From Lachnospiraceae bacterium (GTDB lineage Bacteria > Bacillota > Clostridia > Lachnospirales > Lachnospiraceae): a DNA stretch of 61,257 nucleotides. The number at the start of each line of letters is the position of its first letter. Positions within the stretch are counted from its first letter, which is position 1. Position numbers and translations under genes: made by a program. The DNA is taken from positions 17,278-78,534 of the forward strand of contig JAAVBZ010000028.1 of assembly GCA_014803415.1 (NCBI GenBank), in the 5' to 3' direction. The notes below the pieces were generated by a model. That model did not search any database, was not told where the DNA came from, and saw only the letters and a list, made by a program, of their open reading frames with translations. Positions 44,726 through 53,416 of this stretch are shown piece after piece.

Positions 44726-46093
44726 TTACTGATAGTTCTGCTGAATATTCTCGTTGATCTTTTCAGTCAGGGAAGCCAATGCCTCATCGGCTGTTGCCTC
44801 GCCATATACTACCGTCATAATCGCATTGGTGATCAATTCGTCGATCGCCTGCTCATTGATAATGGCCGGTCTCGGCATAGTATACGGAAACTGCTGGGTT
44901 AATACTTCCAGCTTCTCTTTTCCTTCCAGAGTTTTTGCATAATCAAAATCTTTTCTGGCTGAACTCTTACCTTCCGCAAATAAAACTTCATCTCCATCTG
45001 CGGAATTAATGTACTGGATCAGATCAAATGCCAGTTCCGGATTTTTACAATTCGAATTGATATTCCATGTCCAGCCGCCAAGAACCGTGGCCTGCTCCTT
45101 TCCTTTCACCATAACTGTAATTCCATAATCCAGATCCGGAGCAAGATTATCAACAGCGCCGGCACACCAGTCGCCTCCTAAAAGGAAAGTTGCTTCACCA
45201 TTGGCAAAACTTTCATAAACCTTATTCCAGTTATTAGCTTCTTTGAATGATTCAACCATACCGCCATTTCCAATAATATCGCAGATATAGTTCCAGGCTT
45301 CTTTTCCTTCCGCATTATCAATGACTACCTTGGGAATATCGCCGCTGGTGTCAATTACCGGGCAGCCATTCTGATAGAAAAATGAATAAAAAGCATAGGC
45401 GCTGTCATATGTAATGATTCCTCCAAATCCCTTGCTTTTTAATACTGTCAGTGCATTACTCAATTCTTCCCAGGTTGTCGGCACTTCAAGTCCTGCATCC
45501 TGCAGATGTGTTTTATTGTAGTAAAATCCGCAACAGTCCATATACCATGGTACAGAGTAATATTCGCCTCTGAATTTACCGGAATTAAGCGGTCCCGGTT
45601 GATACTGGGCAAGAAGCTCTTCTTCTGTTACCAGTTCCGTCAAAGGATACAGAAGACCCATAGCTGCCATATCGATCGCATGACCTGAATTGTCTGCCAT
45701 TACGATATCTGCGCCGGCTCCGGCCAGAGCTGCAGTCTGAAAAGATTGTTTGATGTCTCCTGCAGCCGCTGCCTGCAGATTGATCGTCACTCCCGGGTGA
45801 TCTTCCTCATACTGAGCGATCAACTTTTGGAATTCCACTGCCTGCTGATTATCCGGATTATCACTTGCCAGTCCGTTTAATACCAGCATTGTGATCTCTC
45901 CGCCTTCATTCTTGTTTCCCGCATCTGTTTCTTCTATACTATCAGCTTTTTCACTGCTATCTTCTACGCTGCTGGTCTCCTGATTCTGAACATCTGATCC
46001 TTTTTCACCAGCCTCCCCTCCACGCGAAGCACATCCTGTCATACTTATTATTACAGCCACTGCAAGCGCAAGTGCCATCAGTCTTTTTTTCAT
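44726..46093 (-). CDS. Extracellular solute-binding lipoprotein (CUT1 ABC importer)
   Basis: 455 residues. Lipoprotein signal peptide with lipobox ISMTGC (C21), then an acidic Ser/Glu-rich linker of about 45 residues and a family 1 binding domain (ITMLVLNGLASDNPDN, GADIVMADNSGHAIDMA, FANGEATFLLGGDWCAG). It is expected to capture an oligosaccharide or sugar acid outside the membrane. First gene of the minus-strand operon; ATG with GGGAAAGGAA upstream. Confidence 0.93.
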   Translation of the reverse strand: MKKRLMALALAVAVIISMTGCASRGGEAGEKGSDVQNQETSSVEDSSEKADSIEETDAGNKNEGGEITMLVLNGLASDNPDNQQAVEFQKLIAQYEEDHPGVTINLQAAAAGDIKQSFQTAALAGAGADIVMADNSGHAIDMAAMGLLYPLTELVTEEELLAQYQPGPLNSGKFRGEYYSVPWYMDCCGFYYNKTHLQDAGLEVPTTWEELSNALTVLKSKGFGGIITYDSAYAFYSFFYQNGCPVIDTSGDIPKVVIDNAEGKEAWNYICDIIGNGGMVESFKEANNWNKVYESFANGEATFLLGGDWCAGAVDNLAPDLDYGITVMVKGKEQATVLGGWTWNINSNCKNPELAFDLIQYINSADGDEVLFAEGKSSARKDFDYAKTLEGKEKLEVLTQQFPYTMPRPAIINEQAIDELITNAIMTVVYGEATADEALASLTEKINENIQQNYQ

Positions 46094-46416
46094 AGTTTTT
46101 CCTTTCCCTTTCGATTTATTTCCTTTTTCTAATGTTTAACTTCATAATTTCAATTTCACCGGTTAACTGAATCTTATACAGATATTAAAACATACGGATT
46201 TTAATTTTAGAATAACGATATTATTCTATTTTTTTCACAAATATCTAAATTATTTTCAGCAGATTATCATTGATAGATTTCTTTTTATTAAGTCATAACT
46301 TTTTTTTGATTTCAAGGGATTATTATCGAATTTTTCTTTATTCCTACTTCTGAATTTCTACCTTACAATCATTTTTATCAGATAACTGACAATTAAGCAG
46401 AGAAAGGATCATTATT
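46094..46416. other. Divergent intergenic region of the sugar locus
   Basis: 323 AT-rich bases between the binding-protein gene and the Gfo/Idh gene. It must hold both promoters and probably the YesN/AraC operator. I see no strong sigma-A pair and no convincing cre site, so I do not place promoters. Confidence 0.5.
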
Positions 46417-47586
46417 ATGGAAAAAAAATTAAATGTCGCATTGGTCGGCCTGAGCTTTGGCCTAGAATTTGTCGCTATTTACTGTCGGCACCCTGATGTG
46501 GATAAGGTCTATATTGTAGATCAGAATGAAAAATTACTGGGCATTGCACGGGAGCGCTACAACATTCCAGAGAACCGGTGTTTTACAGACTTGCAGGATG
46601 TTCTGAATATTCCAGAGATCGATGCAGTACATCTTGTCACTCCTCCGGCGACTCACGCACCCTTTTCCGTACGGGTGCTGGAGGCAGGAAAACACTGTGG
46701 CTGTACCATTCCCATGGGGATGAGCATCGAGGAACTTAATGACGTGATCCGGGCAAGGAAAAAATCCGGAAAGAATTATATGTTTATGGAAACTACCATT
46801 TTTCAGCGGGAATTCCTTTATATGAAAGAATTGTATGAAAAAGGAGAACTGGGGCGGTTACAATATATGTCCTGTGCTCATTATCAGGATATGGAAGGAT
46901 GGCCTGACTACTGGAACGGTTTTCCTCCTCTGATGCACCCCACCCATGCAGTGGCTCCCTGTCTGATGTTGGCCGGCCATTTACCTGACAAGGTATATGC
47001 CCGCGGCTCCGGGCGAGTACGCAGGGAACTTGAAGAACAATATGGCTGTCCTTTTGCATTCGAATCAGCATTGATCAGTTTAAAAAACAGTGATGTAACT
47101 ATTGAATTGGAACGCTTCCTGTACGGCGTGGCCAGAAGCTACTCCGAATGCTTCCGTGTCTATGGAGAAAATAAAAGTTTCGAATGGCAGCAGCTCGAGA
47201 AGGAATCTCCTGTACTATATACACGGACAGGAGAACTGCAAAAGAGCAATATTCTGACCGGTGAGAATAAACCCTCTGTCCGGGGCGGTGAAATTAAAGC
47301 AGAACGTATAGAAGTACCTGATTATGCCCATCTGCTTCCGAAAGAAATTGCGTCCTTCACCACCAATACTGTTTATAATAATGAAAATACTCATCTGTCA
47401 TTCAAGCAAGGCGGCGGACATGGCGGTTCGCATCCGCACTTAGTGCATGAATTTGTGCGGTCCATCATTGAGGAGCGTCCGGCAGTCATTGATGATATTA
47501 TGGGAGCTTATTGGACAGCCACCGGTATCTGTGCTCATAAATCAGCCATGAACGGCGGTGAAGTTATGGACATTCCCTCTTTTTAA
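46417..47586 (+). CDS. Gfo/Idh/MocA-family protein lacking the EKP motif
   Basis: 389 residues. The Rossmann part is recognisable: ALVGLSFGLEFVAIY, DLQDVLNIPEIDAVHLVTPP, HAPFSVRVLEAGKH. At the place of the catalytic EKP motif it reads GCTIPMGMSIEEL, so the usual lysine is missing. The C-terminal domain contains HPTHAVAPCLML and GGHGGSHPHLVHEF, with several His that could bind a metal or act in catalysis. It may be an unusual dehydrogenase or an NAD-dependent hydrolase or epimerase. First of three plus-strand genes; AAAGGA upstream. Confidence 0.85.
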   Translation: MEKKLNVALVGLSFGLEFVAIYCRHPDVDKVYIVDQNEKLLGIARERYNIPENRCFTDLQDVLNIPEIDAVHLVTPPATHAPFSVRVLEAGKHCGCTIPMGMSIEELNDVIRARKKSGKNYMFMETTIFQREFLYMKELYEKGELGRLQYMSCAHYQDMEGWPDYWNGFPPLMHPTHAVAPCLMLAGHLPDKVYARGSGRVRRELEEQYGCPFAFESALISLKNSDVTIELERFLYGVARSYSECFRVYGENKSFEWQQLEKESPVLYTRTGELQKSNILTGENKPSVRGGEIKAERIEVPDYAHLLPKEIASFTTNTVYNNENTHLSFKQGGGHGGSHPHLVHEFVRSIIEERPAVIDDIMGAYWTATGICAHKSAMNGGEVMDIPSF

Positions 47587-47596
47587 GGAGCCTGGT

Positions 47597-48646
47597 ATGA
47601 ATACATATCATTTAGTCCATAGTGATACTTTGAGTTGTGAAGCTATTGTACGGCAAGTTCCAAACGGAGAGCTGCTGATGACAGCACAGTGTAAAGGCCC
47701 CATAGAACCCCATCCGGATAACAGAGTATTTTACTGGCACAGCAAAGACGGTGGAAAATCCTGGGATACGCCAACAAAGTTATGGCCTGAAGACGGGCAA
47801 GCCGTATATCAGACTGAAGTCAGTGTCATTGGAGATCGGGTTCTGGTATTTCTGACACTTCATGACGGCAATTTTCTTGACTGGAAATGTGTTGTGGCAG
47901 AAAGCAATGACAGCGGATATACCTGGGAAAAAAGCAGCCTCCTGCCATATTTTTCAGAATTTACCTTTTTCCGCGGAATGATAGAATGTACAGATCATAC
48001 TCTGATACAACCCTATCAAAGGTATCCTGTGACAGCAGAAACCAATCGTTTTCTAAAAATGCAAAACAAAAAAATATGGGATGGGTGGGAACAAATTCCC
48101 TGGAATGAGAATGGGGTCATCCGAAGTGAAGACGGCGGAAAAACATGGCAGCATTATCCTGTTTCCAGACTGCCGCATAACAGGAAAATATGGCATTGGG
48201 GTGAACCCACGGTATGCGAGCTGGAAGAAGGTCATTTAGTCATGCTGCTGCGCGTAAATGGAAATGGCTGTCTCTGGAGAAGTGATTCCCACGATGGCGG
48301 CAGGCACTGGACAAAAGCGGTTCAAACAGATATCCCCAACCCCAATAATAAGTCAAAGCTGCTTCGTCTGCTGGATGGACGGATCGCACTTTTGCATACT
48401 CCTGCAGGAATCAAATCCGAAAAGTCAAAGCTGTGGCCTCTTAACATGTCAGATCGAAATCCGCTGGAAATCTGGATTTCCAGTGACAACATGAAGACCT
48501 GGGAATACAAAGAGAAAATATTGGATTTTCCCGGTGCGATCTCCTATCCAGACGGGTTTTCTTCGTCAGATGGGCGTAGGATTCATTTGTCCATCGAATT
48601 TAACAGACATGATATCTATTACATTATACATGAAATAGAAACCTGA
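47597..48646 (+). CDS. Asp-box (BNR) sialidase-fold protein
   Basis: 349 residues with five Asp-box motifs of the S-x-D-x-G-x-x-W type: SKDGGKSW, SNDSGYTW, SEDGGKTW, SHDGGRHW and the degenerate SSDNMKTW. This indicates a six-bladed propeller as in GH33 sialidases and related glycosidases. No signal peptide, so intracellular. Substrate not assigned; a FRIP motif of classical sialidases is not seen. ATG at 47597 with AAGGAG upstream; ten bases after the Gfo/Idh gene. Confidence 0.82.
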   Translation: MNTYHLVHSDTLSCEAIVRQVPNGELLMTAQCKGPIEPHPDNRVFYWHSKDGGKSWDTPTKLWPEDGQAVYQTEVSVIGDRVLVFLTLHDGNFLDWKCVVAESNDSGYTWEKSSLLPYFSEFTFFRGMIECTDHTLIQPYQRYPVTAETNRFLKMQNKKIWDGWEQIPWNENGVIRSEDGGKTWQHYPVSRLPHNRKIWHWGEPTVCELEEGHLVMLLRVNGNGCLWRSDSHDGGRHWTKAVQTDIPNPNNKSKLLRLLDGRIALLHTPAGIKSEKSKLWPLNMSDRNPLEIWISSDNMKTWEYKEKILDFPGAISYPDGFSSSDGRRIHLSIEFNRHDIYYIIHEIET

Positions 48647-48671
48647 AATTAATACGAAAGGATAAGCAAAA

Positions 48672-50825
48672 ATGGAAATAAATTTGGAGAAAAACTGGTT
48701 TGTCCTACAAGATATACACGATGCAGGGGAACAGCTTGCACTGTATCAGAAGGAAGATTTTCTGTCTATGATCGGTCCCCAAATGTCGGAATGGGAAGAA
48801 ATTCCGGCACTGAAACATCTTCAGCTGTTATTTTCCGAAACTCCCTATTGGGGCAGGGAACTCCGGTATTTTAATTATGCTCCATGGTGGTACAAAAATG
48901 AATTTGAACTAAATGATACATCTGACGACCGTTACATACTTACATTTACAAATGTGGATTACTATTGTAAAGTCTGGCTAAACGGAATATTTGCAGGCGA
49001 GCATGAAGGATACTCCATTCCCTTTTCTTTCGATGTAACTCCATATATCAAGAACGGAACAAACAGATTGATCGTTAAAGTCTGGTCACCATGGGATACA
49101 CAGGTGGACCATGATAATGAGCTGCGCAGGACTACTGATGTCTTTCGAAATATGGTAAAAGGAACTTATGAGCATTCAGATACCTTTATTCCCCGTGATG
49201 TAAATCCGGTGGGTATCTATGGCAGCGTCATTCTTAAAAGCCACCGAAAATCATGGTTTCAAGCAAGACCGGAATTTTCTTATATTTTATCAGAAGACTT
49301 GAAAGACGCCAGGATCTTTCTTAAAGCAGCTGTTGAAACATGCATGGCGGAAAATGTAATTCTTCATATGGAATGTACTGATAATTACACCAAAAAGACT
49401 GTTTTTCAAACGTCATACAATGTTTTCCAGACGGATACCTATATAGCTGAAAGTCTTTTAAATGACATAAATCTCTGGAGTACATGGGATCAAGGCATAC
49501 CTTATACTTATCTGGTGGATATATGGATAGAGGATCCGGCCGGAAATATTCTCGACAGATATACAGAAACTACCGGTTTTCGCAAAATAGAAATGATACG
49601 TGATACAAATCAAACCACTTTCCTTTTGAATCAGCATCGATTCTATGTAAGAGGCACCGCATATTTCCCGGATAATTATATATCTGCCATGAACAAAGAC
49701 AGATACCGACGGGATATTCTTGCGATAAAAGCCTGTGGTTTCAATATGATCCGTGTACACGTACATGTAGATTTACCGGAATTTTACGAGTTATGTACAG
49801 AAATCGGAATAGGGATCATGCATGATTCTGAATATAACTGGGCGCATCCTTTTACAGATGAATTTGCCGATCGATTTATCCATATTTATCTGCAGACAGT
49901 AGATATGCTGAAAATATATCCTTCCATACTATGCTGGATCTGCATGAATGAACCGGGACTTCTGGATACAGCAGAAAAAACCAGCAGAAGCCACAGTCGA
50001 TCCATGGATATAAATCCCGGACCGGTTCTATATGAATCGGTATGCCGACACGATCCTACAAGGCCTGTCATCAAGGGTTCTTTTTGTGCGGATGATCCTT
50101 ACAGCGGTGACAGTCACAATTATCTAGGCTCGCTATATGGAGAGAAAACACACTACAGCAATATATACGGAACAGTCGAAAAGCTAAACACAGAATATGG
50201 TTTTGATGCACCGCCATGTACTGAAAGTCTCAAAAAGATTCCTGCGGTATATAAACGCCTTCAGAAAATTGAGCAGAAAATACCGCAGATACAAAATTAT
50301 CAATATCAGCTTTTGAAATATTACACAGAGCATTATAGAATGCAAAAATATGCACCTAACTCAGGTTATATACAATTTCTTTTCAATGATATCGGTCCCA
50401 CCAGTTATTACGGCCTTTACGACTGGTGGGGAATACCCAAAAAAGGGCTTATGGCGATGCTGGAAAGTAACATGCCTGTTGGAATATTTATCAAATATAA
50501 TGATAAGATCGACGCCATCTATGTTGTCAATGATCTGCCGAATGATCTGGGAGTCTGTACTGCCTTCTGGCATATCACTGATTCTCATAAAAATACATTG
50601 AGCATTGGCGAGCAGGAAATATATCTTAGAAAAGATGAAAAAGTATTGGTAACTGAACTGGGCGAACGTTTTGGAAACACTCTGAATGTCTCCCTTATCC
50701 TAAGAAAAGACAAAGATATAATTGCACACAATCAATACGAAGATATTTACCACATGCCACCGCATCCTGACGGACATCCTTCCAGGATGAGCCATGAATT
50801 TGGCGTCCGACTGTATTTTGCATGA
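48672..50825 (+). CDS. Glycoside hydrolase family 2 enzyme
   Basis: 717 residues: an N-terminal jelly-roll sugar-binding domain (YILTFTNVDYYCKVWLNG), an immunoglobulin-like domain, and a TIM barrel starting near FYVRGTAYFPDN. The general acid/base is E427 in CWICMNEPG and the likely nucleophile is E508 in LNTEYGF. The family includes beta-galactosidases, beta-glucuronidases and beta-mannosidases; the class is not resolvable by eye. No signal peptide, so it acts on imported glycans. Follows the Asp-box gene by 25 bases. Confidence 0.9.
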   Translation: MEINLEKNWFVLQDIHDAGEQLALYQKEDFLSMIGPQMSEWEEIPALKHLQLLFSETPYWGRELRYFNYAPWWYKNEFELNDTSDDRYILTFTNVDYYCKVWLNGIFAGEHEGYSIPFSFDVTPYIKNGTNRLIVKVWSPWDTQVDHDNELRRTTDVFRNMVKGTYEHSDTFIPRDVNPVGIYGSVILKSHRKSWFQARPEFSYILSEDLKDARIFLKAAVETCMAENVILHMECTDNYTKKTVFQTSYNVFQTDTYIAESLLNDINLWSTWDQGIPYTYLVDIWIEDPAGNILDRYTETTGFRKIEMIRDTNQTTFLLNQHRFYVRGTAYFPDNYISAMNKDRYRRDILAIKACGFNMIRVHVHVDLPEFYELCTEIGIGIMHDSEYNWAHPFTDEFADRFIHIYLQTVDMLKIYPSILCWICMNEPGLLDTAEKTSRSHSRSMDINPGPVLYESVCRHDPTRPVIKGSFCADDPYSGDSHNYLGSLYGEKTHYSNIYGTVEKLNTEYGFDAPPCTESLKKIPAVYKRLQKIEQKIPQIQNYQYQLLKYYTEHYRMQKYAPNSGYIQFLFNDIGPTSYYGLYDWWGIPKKGLMAMLESNMPVGIFIKYNDKIDAIYVVNDLPNDLGVCTAFWHITDSHKNTLSIGEQEIYLRKDEKVLVTELGERFGNTLNVSLILRKDKDIIAHNQYEDIYHMPPHPDGHPSRMSHEFGVRLYFA

Positions 50826-50836
50826 TCAAACACTTT

Positions 50837-50868
50837 AAAAGGTATGCTGTTTTCCGGCATACCTTTTA
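50837..50868 (+). terminator. Terminator of the Gfo/Asp-box/GH2 operon
   Basis: AAAAGGTATGC and GCATACCTTTT arms with a 9-base loop, ending TTTTAATT. It lies between convergent genes and can work on both strands. Confidence 0.7.
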
Positions 50869-50894
50869 ATTACCACAAAAGTGATTTTCATGGA

Positions 50895-51152
50895 CTAATC
50901 CTCCATCGCCAAAAGTTCATCCATGGTTTTAGTTACCACCTTCCCATTTCTGATCTGCTCATCTGCCTTATTCAATTTCGCTAAATATTCAGCATTTTTC
51001 TTAGCTTTTGCTAATTCGTTATATTCTGCTTCAGAAATAATAACAACATTTTTATTTCCCTTGCGTGATACAATTACAGGCTCTCCAGCAAATGCGATAT
51101 CAAAATATTTTTTAATATTTGCTCTTATATCCATCTGTTTAATTGCAATCAT
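50895..51152 (-). CDS. Phd/YefM-type antitoxin, apparently orphan
   Basis: 85 residues: a Phd/YefM DNA-binding N-terminus (IRANIKKYFDIAFAGEPVIVSRKGNKNVVIISEAEYNEL), then a Lys/Glu-rich helical tail with LAKLNKADEQIRNGK. ATG at 51152 with AAGAGG seven bases upstream. The usual toxin (RelE, Doc or YoeB) is not encoded on either side: downstream is the GH2 terminator and upstream an anchored protein. The gene may have lost its toxin or have a distant partner. Confidence 0.82.
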   Translation of the reverse strand: MIAIKQMDIRANIKKYFDIAFAGEPVIVSRKGNKNVVIISEAEYNELAKAKKNAEYLAKLNKADEQIRNGKVVTKTMDELLAMED

Positions 51153-51177
51153 AGCAATGCCTCTTTCCTTCCCCGTT

Positions 51178-51600
51178 TTAATATGTTGTAACCCAGTAGC
51201 TATTTCCACCTATACGTTTCAACTGATGTAATCCATCCAATATCCTGTCCATATCTTCATTCTTTATAAACATAATACCCTCTGTGTCATCCACTGCACC
51301 GCTTTTCCAAAAGCACATTGTATCATCATCATTCTCTATATATATTATCGTCCACTTTTTATTATATTTTTCATAAGTCATTTCAGACAAAACATTAAAT
51401 TCACTGTCATAAAATATGATATTTTCATCTTCAAATTTGGCATACTTAAAACTTTCTTCTTTAATCTCCTGATAAAGTTCATAACAATATTCTTGATAAT
51501 CACTGTTATTCTTTTTAATCAAAGCTTTCATTATTACAATCAATATACATATGACTACTAGCAAGACACCCAATACAGTTTTCTTCATACGCGATTCCAT
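51178..51600 (-). CDS. Uncharacterised single-pass membrane protein
   Basis: 140 residues: an N-terminal helix (about 6-28), then a small acidic soluble domain with ENIIFYDSEFNVLSEM and a C-terminal GGNSYWVTTY. No family recognised. It lies 25 bases upstream of the antitoxin gene and next to two NTF2-type immunity-like genes, so an immunity-type role is possible but unproven. Confidence 0.6.
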   Translation of the reverse strand: MESRMKKTVLGVLLVVICILIVIMKALIKKNNSDYQEYCYELYQEIKEESFKYAKFEDENIIFYDSEFNVLSEMTYEKYNKKWTIIYIENDDDTMCFWKSGAVDDTEGIMFIKNEDMDRILDGLHQLKRIGGNSYWVTTY

Positions 51601-51636
51601 TATATACCGCCCTTCTTCTCCTCAAACAATGCAATT

Positions 51637-52041
51637 TTATGGCAAAAAATCATCTACTTCCATATCCGCCTCACCCAACACAATTACATGACCGCTGCCT
51701 CTGTTTATCCGAACTATTTTTTCATCATCAATATCAGGCTGTCCTTCTAATGATATTGAAAAGTAAGTGATCTCCCATTCGTTTGTTTGTTCATTAAAAA
51801 TAACTTCTGCATCGTAAGCCTTATCTTCTTCAAAACCCAGATTTTTCTCAACAAGAACATCTGCTATTTGCTTTGCTGTTTTTTCATCAGGGATAATATC
51901 TCTGTTTTCTTCTAAATCATCCAAATGAGTGCGATTGCAGACCGGCCCATGTTTTACTGAAAAAATGCATAATCCTATAATTATGCAGACGGAAATGCAC
52001 AAATTAAATAATAAAATTTTATTCTTTTCATTTGTTGTCAT
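51637..52041 (-). CDS. NTF2-fold immunity-like protein, membrane-anchored (copy 1)
   Basis: 134 residues: a membrane helix (9-29) and a domain with the pattern of NTF2-fold immunity proteins: IIPDEKTAKQIADVLVEKNLG, then NEQTNEWEIT and VRINRGSGHV. Such proteins neutralise secreted polymorphic toxins of related strains. It is a tandem paralogue of the 52054 gene, 12 bases away. No cognate toxin is visible. Confidence 0.68.
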   Translation of the reverse strand: MTTNEKNKILLFNLCISVCIIIGLCIFSVKHGPVCNRTHLDDLEENRDIIPDEKTAKQIADVLVEKNLGFEEDKAYDAEVIFNEQTNEWEITYFSISLEGQPDIDDEKIVRINRGSGHVIVLGEADMEVDDFLP

Positions 52042-52053
52042 ACATATCTACCT

Positions 52054-52476
52054 TTACTTCTCACAAGCTAAGTCATCAAGCTGCCTCAAGTCCCAAATCA
52101 TATCAGTAACAATACCACTGTCTCTTTTTATCTTAATCACTCCTCCAGCGTCCAAAACATATGCTCCCTCCGGCGTTATTTGATAAAAAAGAACTTCCCA
52201 TTCATTTGTTCGTTGACTAAAAGTAACTTTAGTTTGATATTTTCCGCTTTCCTCAACTCCCAGATTTCCCTCAACAAGAGCATATGCTATTTTCTCTGCT
52301 GTTTCCTCATCAGTAATAATATCTCTGCCCTTGTCCACATCATTTATATGTACGCGCTCACAAACCAGCTCGTATTTCACAAGATATATGTATAATATTC
52401 CGATTATTAAATAGGAAATTACCAGACAGACCAATAAAATTTTATTCTTTTTTTCCAACGCTAAATCATTTTTCAT
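52054..52476 (-). CDS. NTF2-fold immunity-like protein, membrane-anchored (copy 2)
   Basis: 140 residues with the same layout as the 51637 protein: a helix (14-35), VCERVHINDVDKGRDIITDE, ETAEKIAYALVEGNLG, SQRTNEWEVLFYQ, and GGVIKIKRDSGIV. The pair is clearly duplicated and diverged, roughly half identical by eye. Family assignment rests on the DEETAxxIA...W.V...IxxxSG pattern. Confidence 0.68.
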   Translation of the reverse strand: MKNDLALEKKNKILLVCLVISYLIIGILYIYLVKYELVCERVHINDVDKGRDIITDEETAEKIAYALVEGNLGVEESGKYQTKVTFSQRTNEWEVLFYQITPEGAYVLDAGGVIKIKRDSGIVTDMIWDLRQLDDLACEK

Positions 52477-52494
52477 AGTTTATGCACCTTACTC

Positions 52495-53061
52495 TTAGCT
52501 TGTCATACATTGATAGTAATACCAATTGTCTATTATCTTTTCTGTTTCATATTTAAAATAACTTCCAATTTGCGTGTAAATCCCATTTTCTTCCTCTAAT
52601 TCACCCTGTCCCCAAGTTGAAGGTTCTCCATCAGGCGAACGATATATCCCCCAATAAGTATAGGGATTGGGGCAAAACGTAAAATCAAATTCTACAATGA
52701 GTCCATTTTCTTCATCATCAACACTTAGAACTCTGATTGGATAATCATTAAATATCTCACTATATAATCCGGCTTCATTATATTCTTTTCTATTATCTAA
52801 GACCAATATCCCCTTTTCGCTTTGCAGAAAAATGTCTTCTGCTTTCTGCGCTATTCTGTTATATTCTTCCTGATTGTCCTTCAGCATCTGAATCATATCC
52901 TCTTTATTTCTTATACTATGTTTATATATCAAACGATCTCCCATTTCCACAAATAAAACAATTCCAAAAACTGATATACATATTAAAGATATATATATCA
53001 TGACAATGGCATAAATACTAACTATTGATATCAACAATGTTTTTTTGATTATACTTTTCAT
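52495..53061 (-). CDS. Membrane-anchored protein of the DNWYYY-end family
   Basis: 188 residues: a hydrophobic N-terminal region (about 5-40), a charged helical stretch and a beta-rich domain with NPYTYWGIYRSPDGEPSTWG, ending KIIDNWYYYQCMTS. Relatives in this window are the 35082 protein and a broken fragment at 31936-31998. ATG at 53061 is favoured because the membrane helix then starts at once; a GTG at 53133 is possible. Driven by the repeat R3 promoter. Confidence 0.62.
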   Translation of the reverse strand: MKSIIKKTLLISIVSIYAIVMIYISLICISVFGIVLFVEMGDRLIYKHSIRNKEDMIQMLKDNQEEYNRIAQKAEDIFLQSEKGILVLDNRKEYNEAGLYSEIFNDYPIRVLSVDDEENGLIVEFDFTFCPNPYTYWGIYRSPDGEPSTWGQGELEEENGIYTQIGSYFKYETEKIIDNWYYYQCMTS

Positions 53062-53248
53062 TTCTTTTGCATTTCCTTTCTCACAGCATTTTTGCAGAAT
53101 TTGTAATACCTTGCTTAAATCGAACTTTAACACTGTAAGAATCGATTGTCAATAAAATTTTATCGAATATCAATAATTTTTTATCTCAAGTCAATAATCA
53201 CTTACCATTGTCCCGAACAACAGGAAAAAAGCCAGGAAAATTAATCAG

Positions 53249-53392
53249 AAGGCCTGACTTAATTATAGTTTTGATCATGCTCTTTTACAACAGATTCTCT
53301 GCTATTGATATTTGTTTCATGTTGAATATGTTGGCGATATGCCGTTTGAATACTCTCAGAAATAGAGAATGCATATAATGATCTGAACTAAT
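53249..53392 (-). repeat. Dispersed promoter-bearing repeat, copy R3
   Basis: Carries TTGTAA (53285-53290), a 17-base spacer and TATAAT (53262-53267) on the minus strand. The GGC-N5-GCC hairpin is near 53333-53343, while the AATGCC hairpin is degraded. Aligned with R1 over about 130 bases at roughly 70-75% by eye. The rest of 53062-53416 is AT-rich and without a gene. Confidence 0.65.
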
Positions 53393-53416
53393 TCAAATAT
53401 AAATTCCCTTACATTC

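Noticed and set aside
46094-46416. Promoter pairs for the divergent sugar operons
   Set aside because: Several AT-rich matches exist, but none has both boxes at proper spacing, so none is reported.
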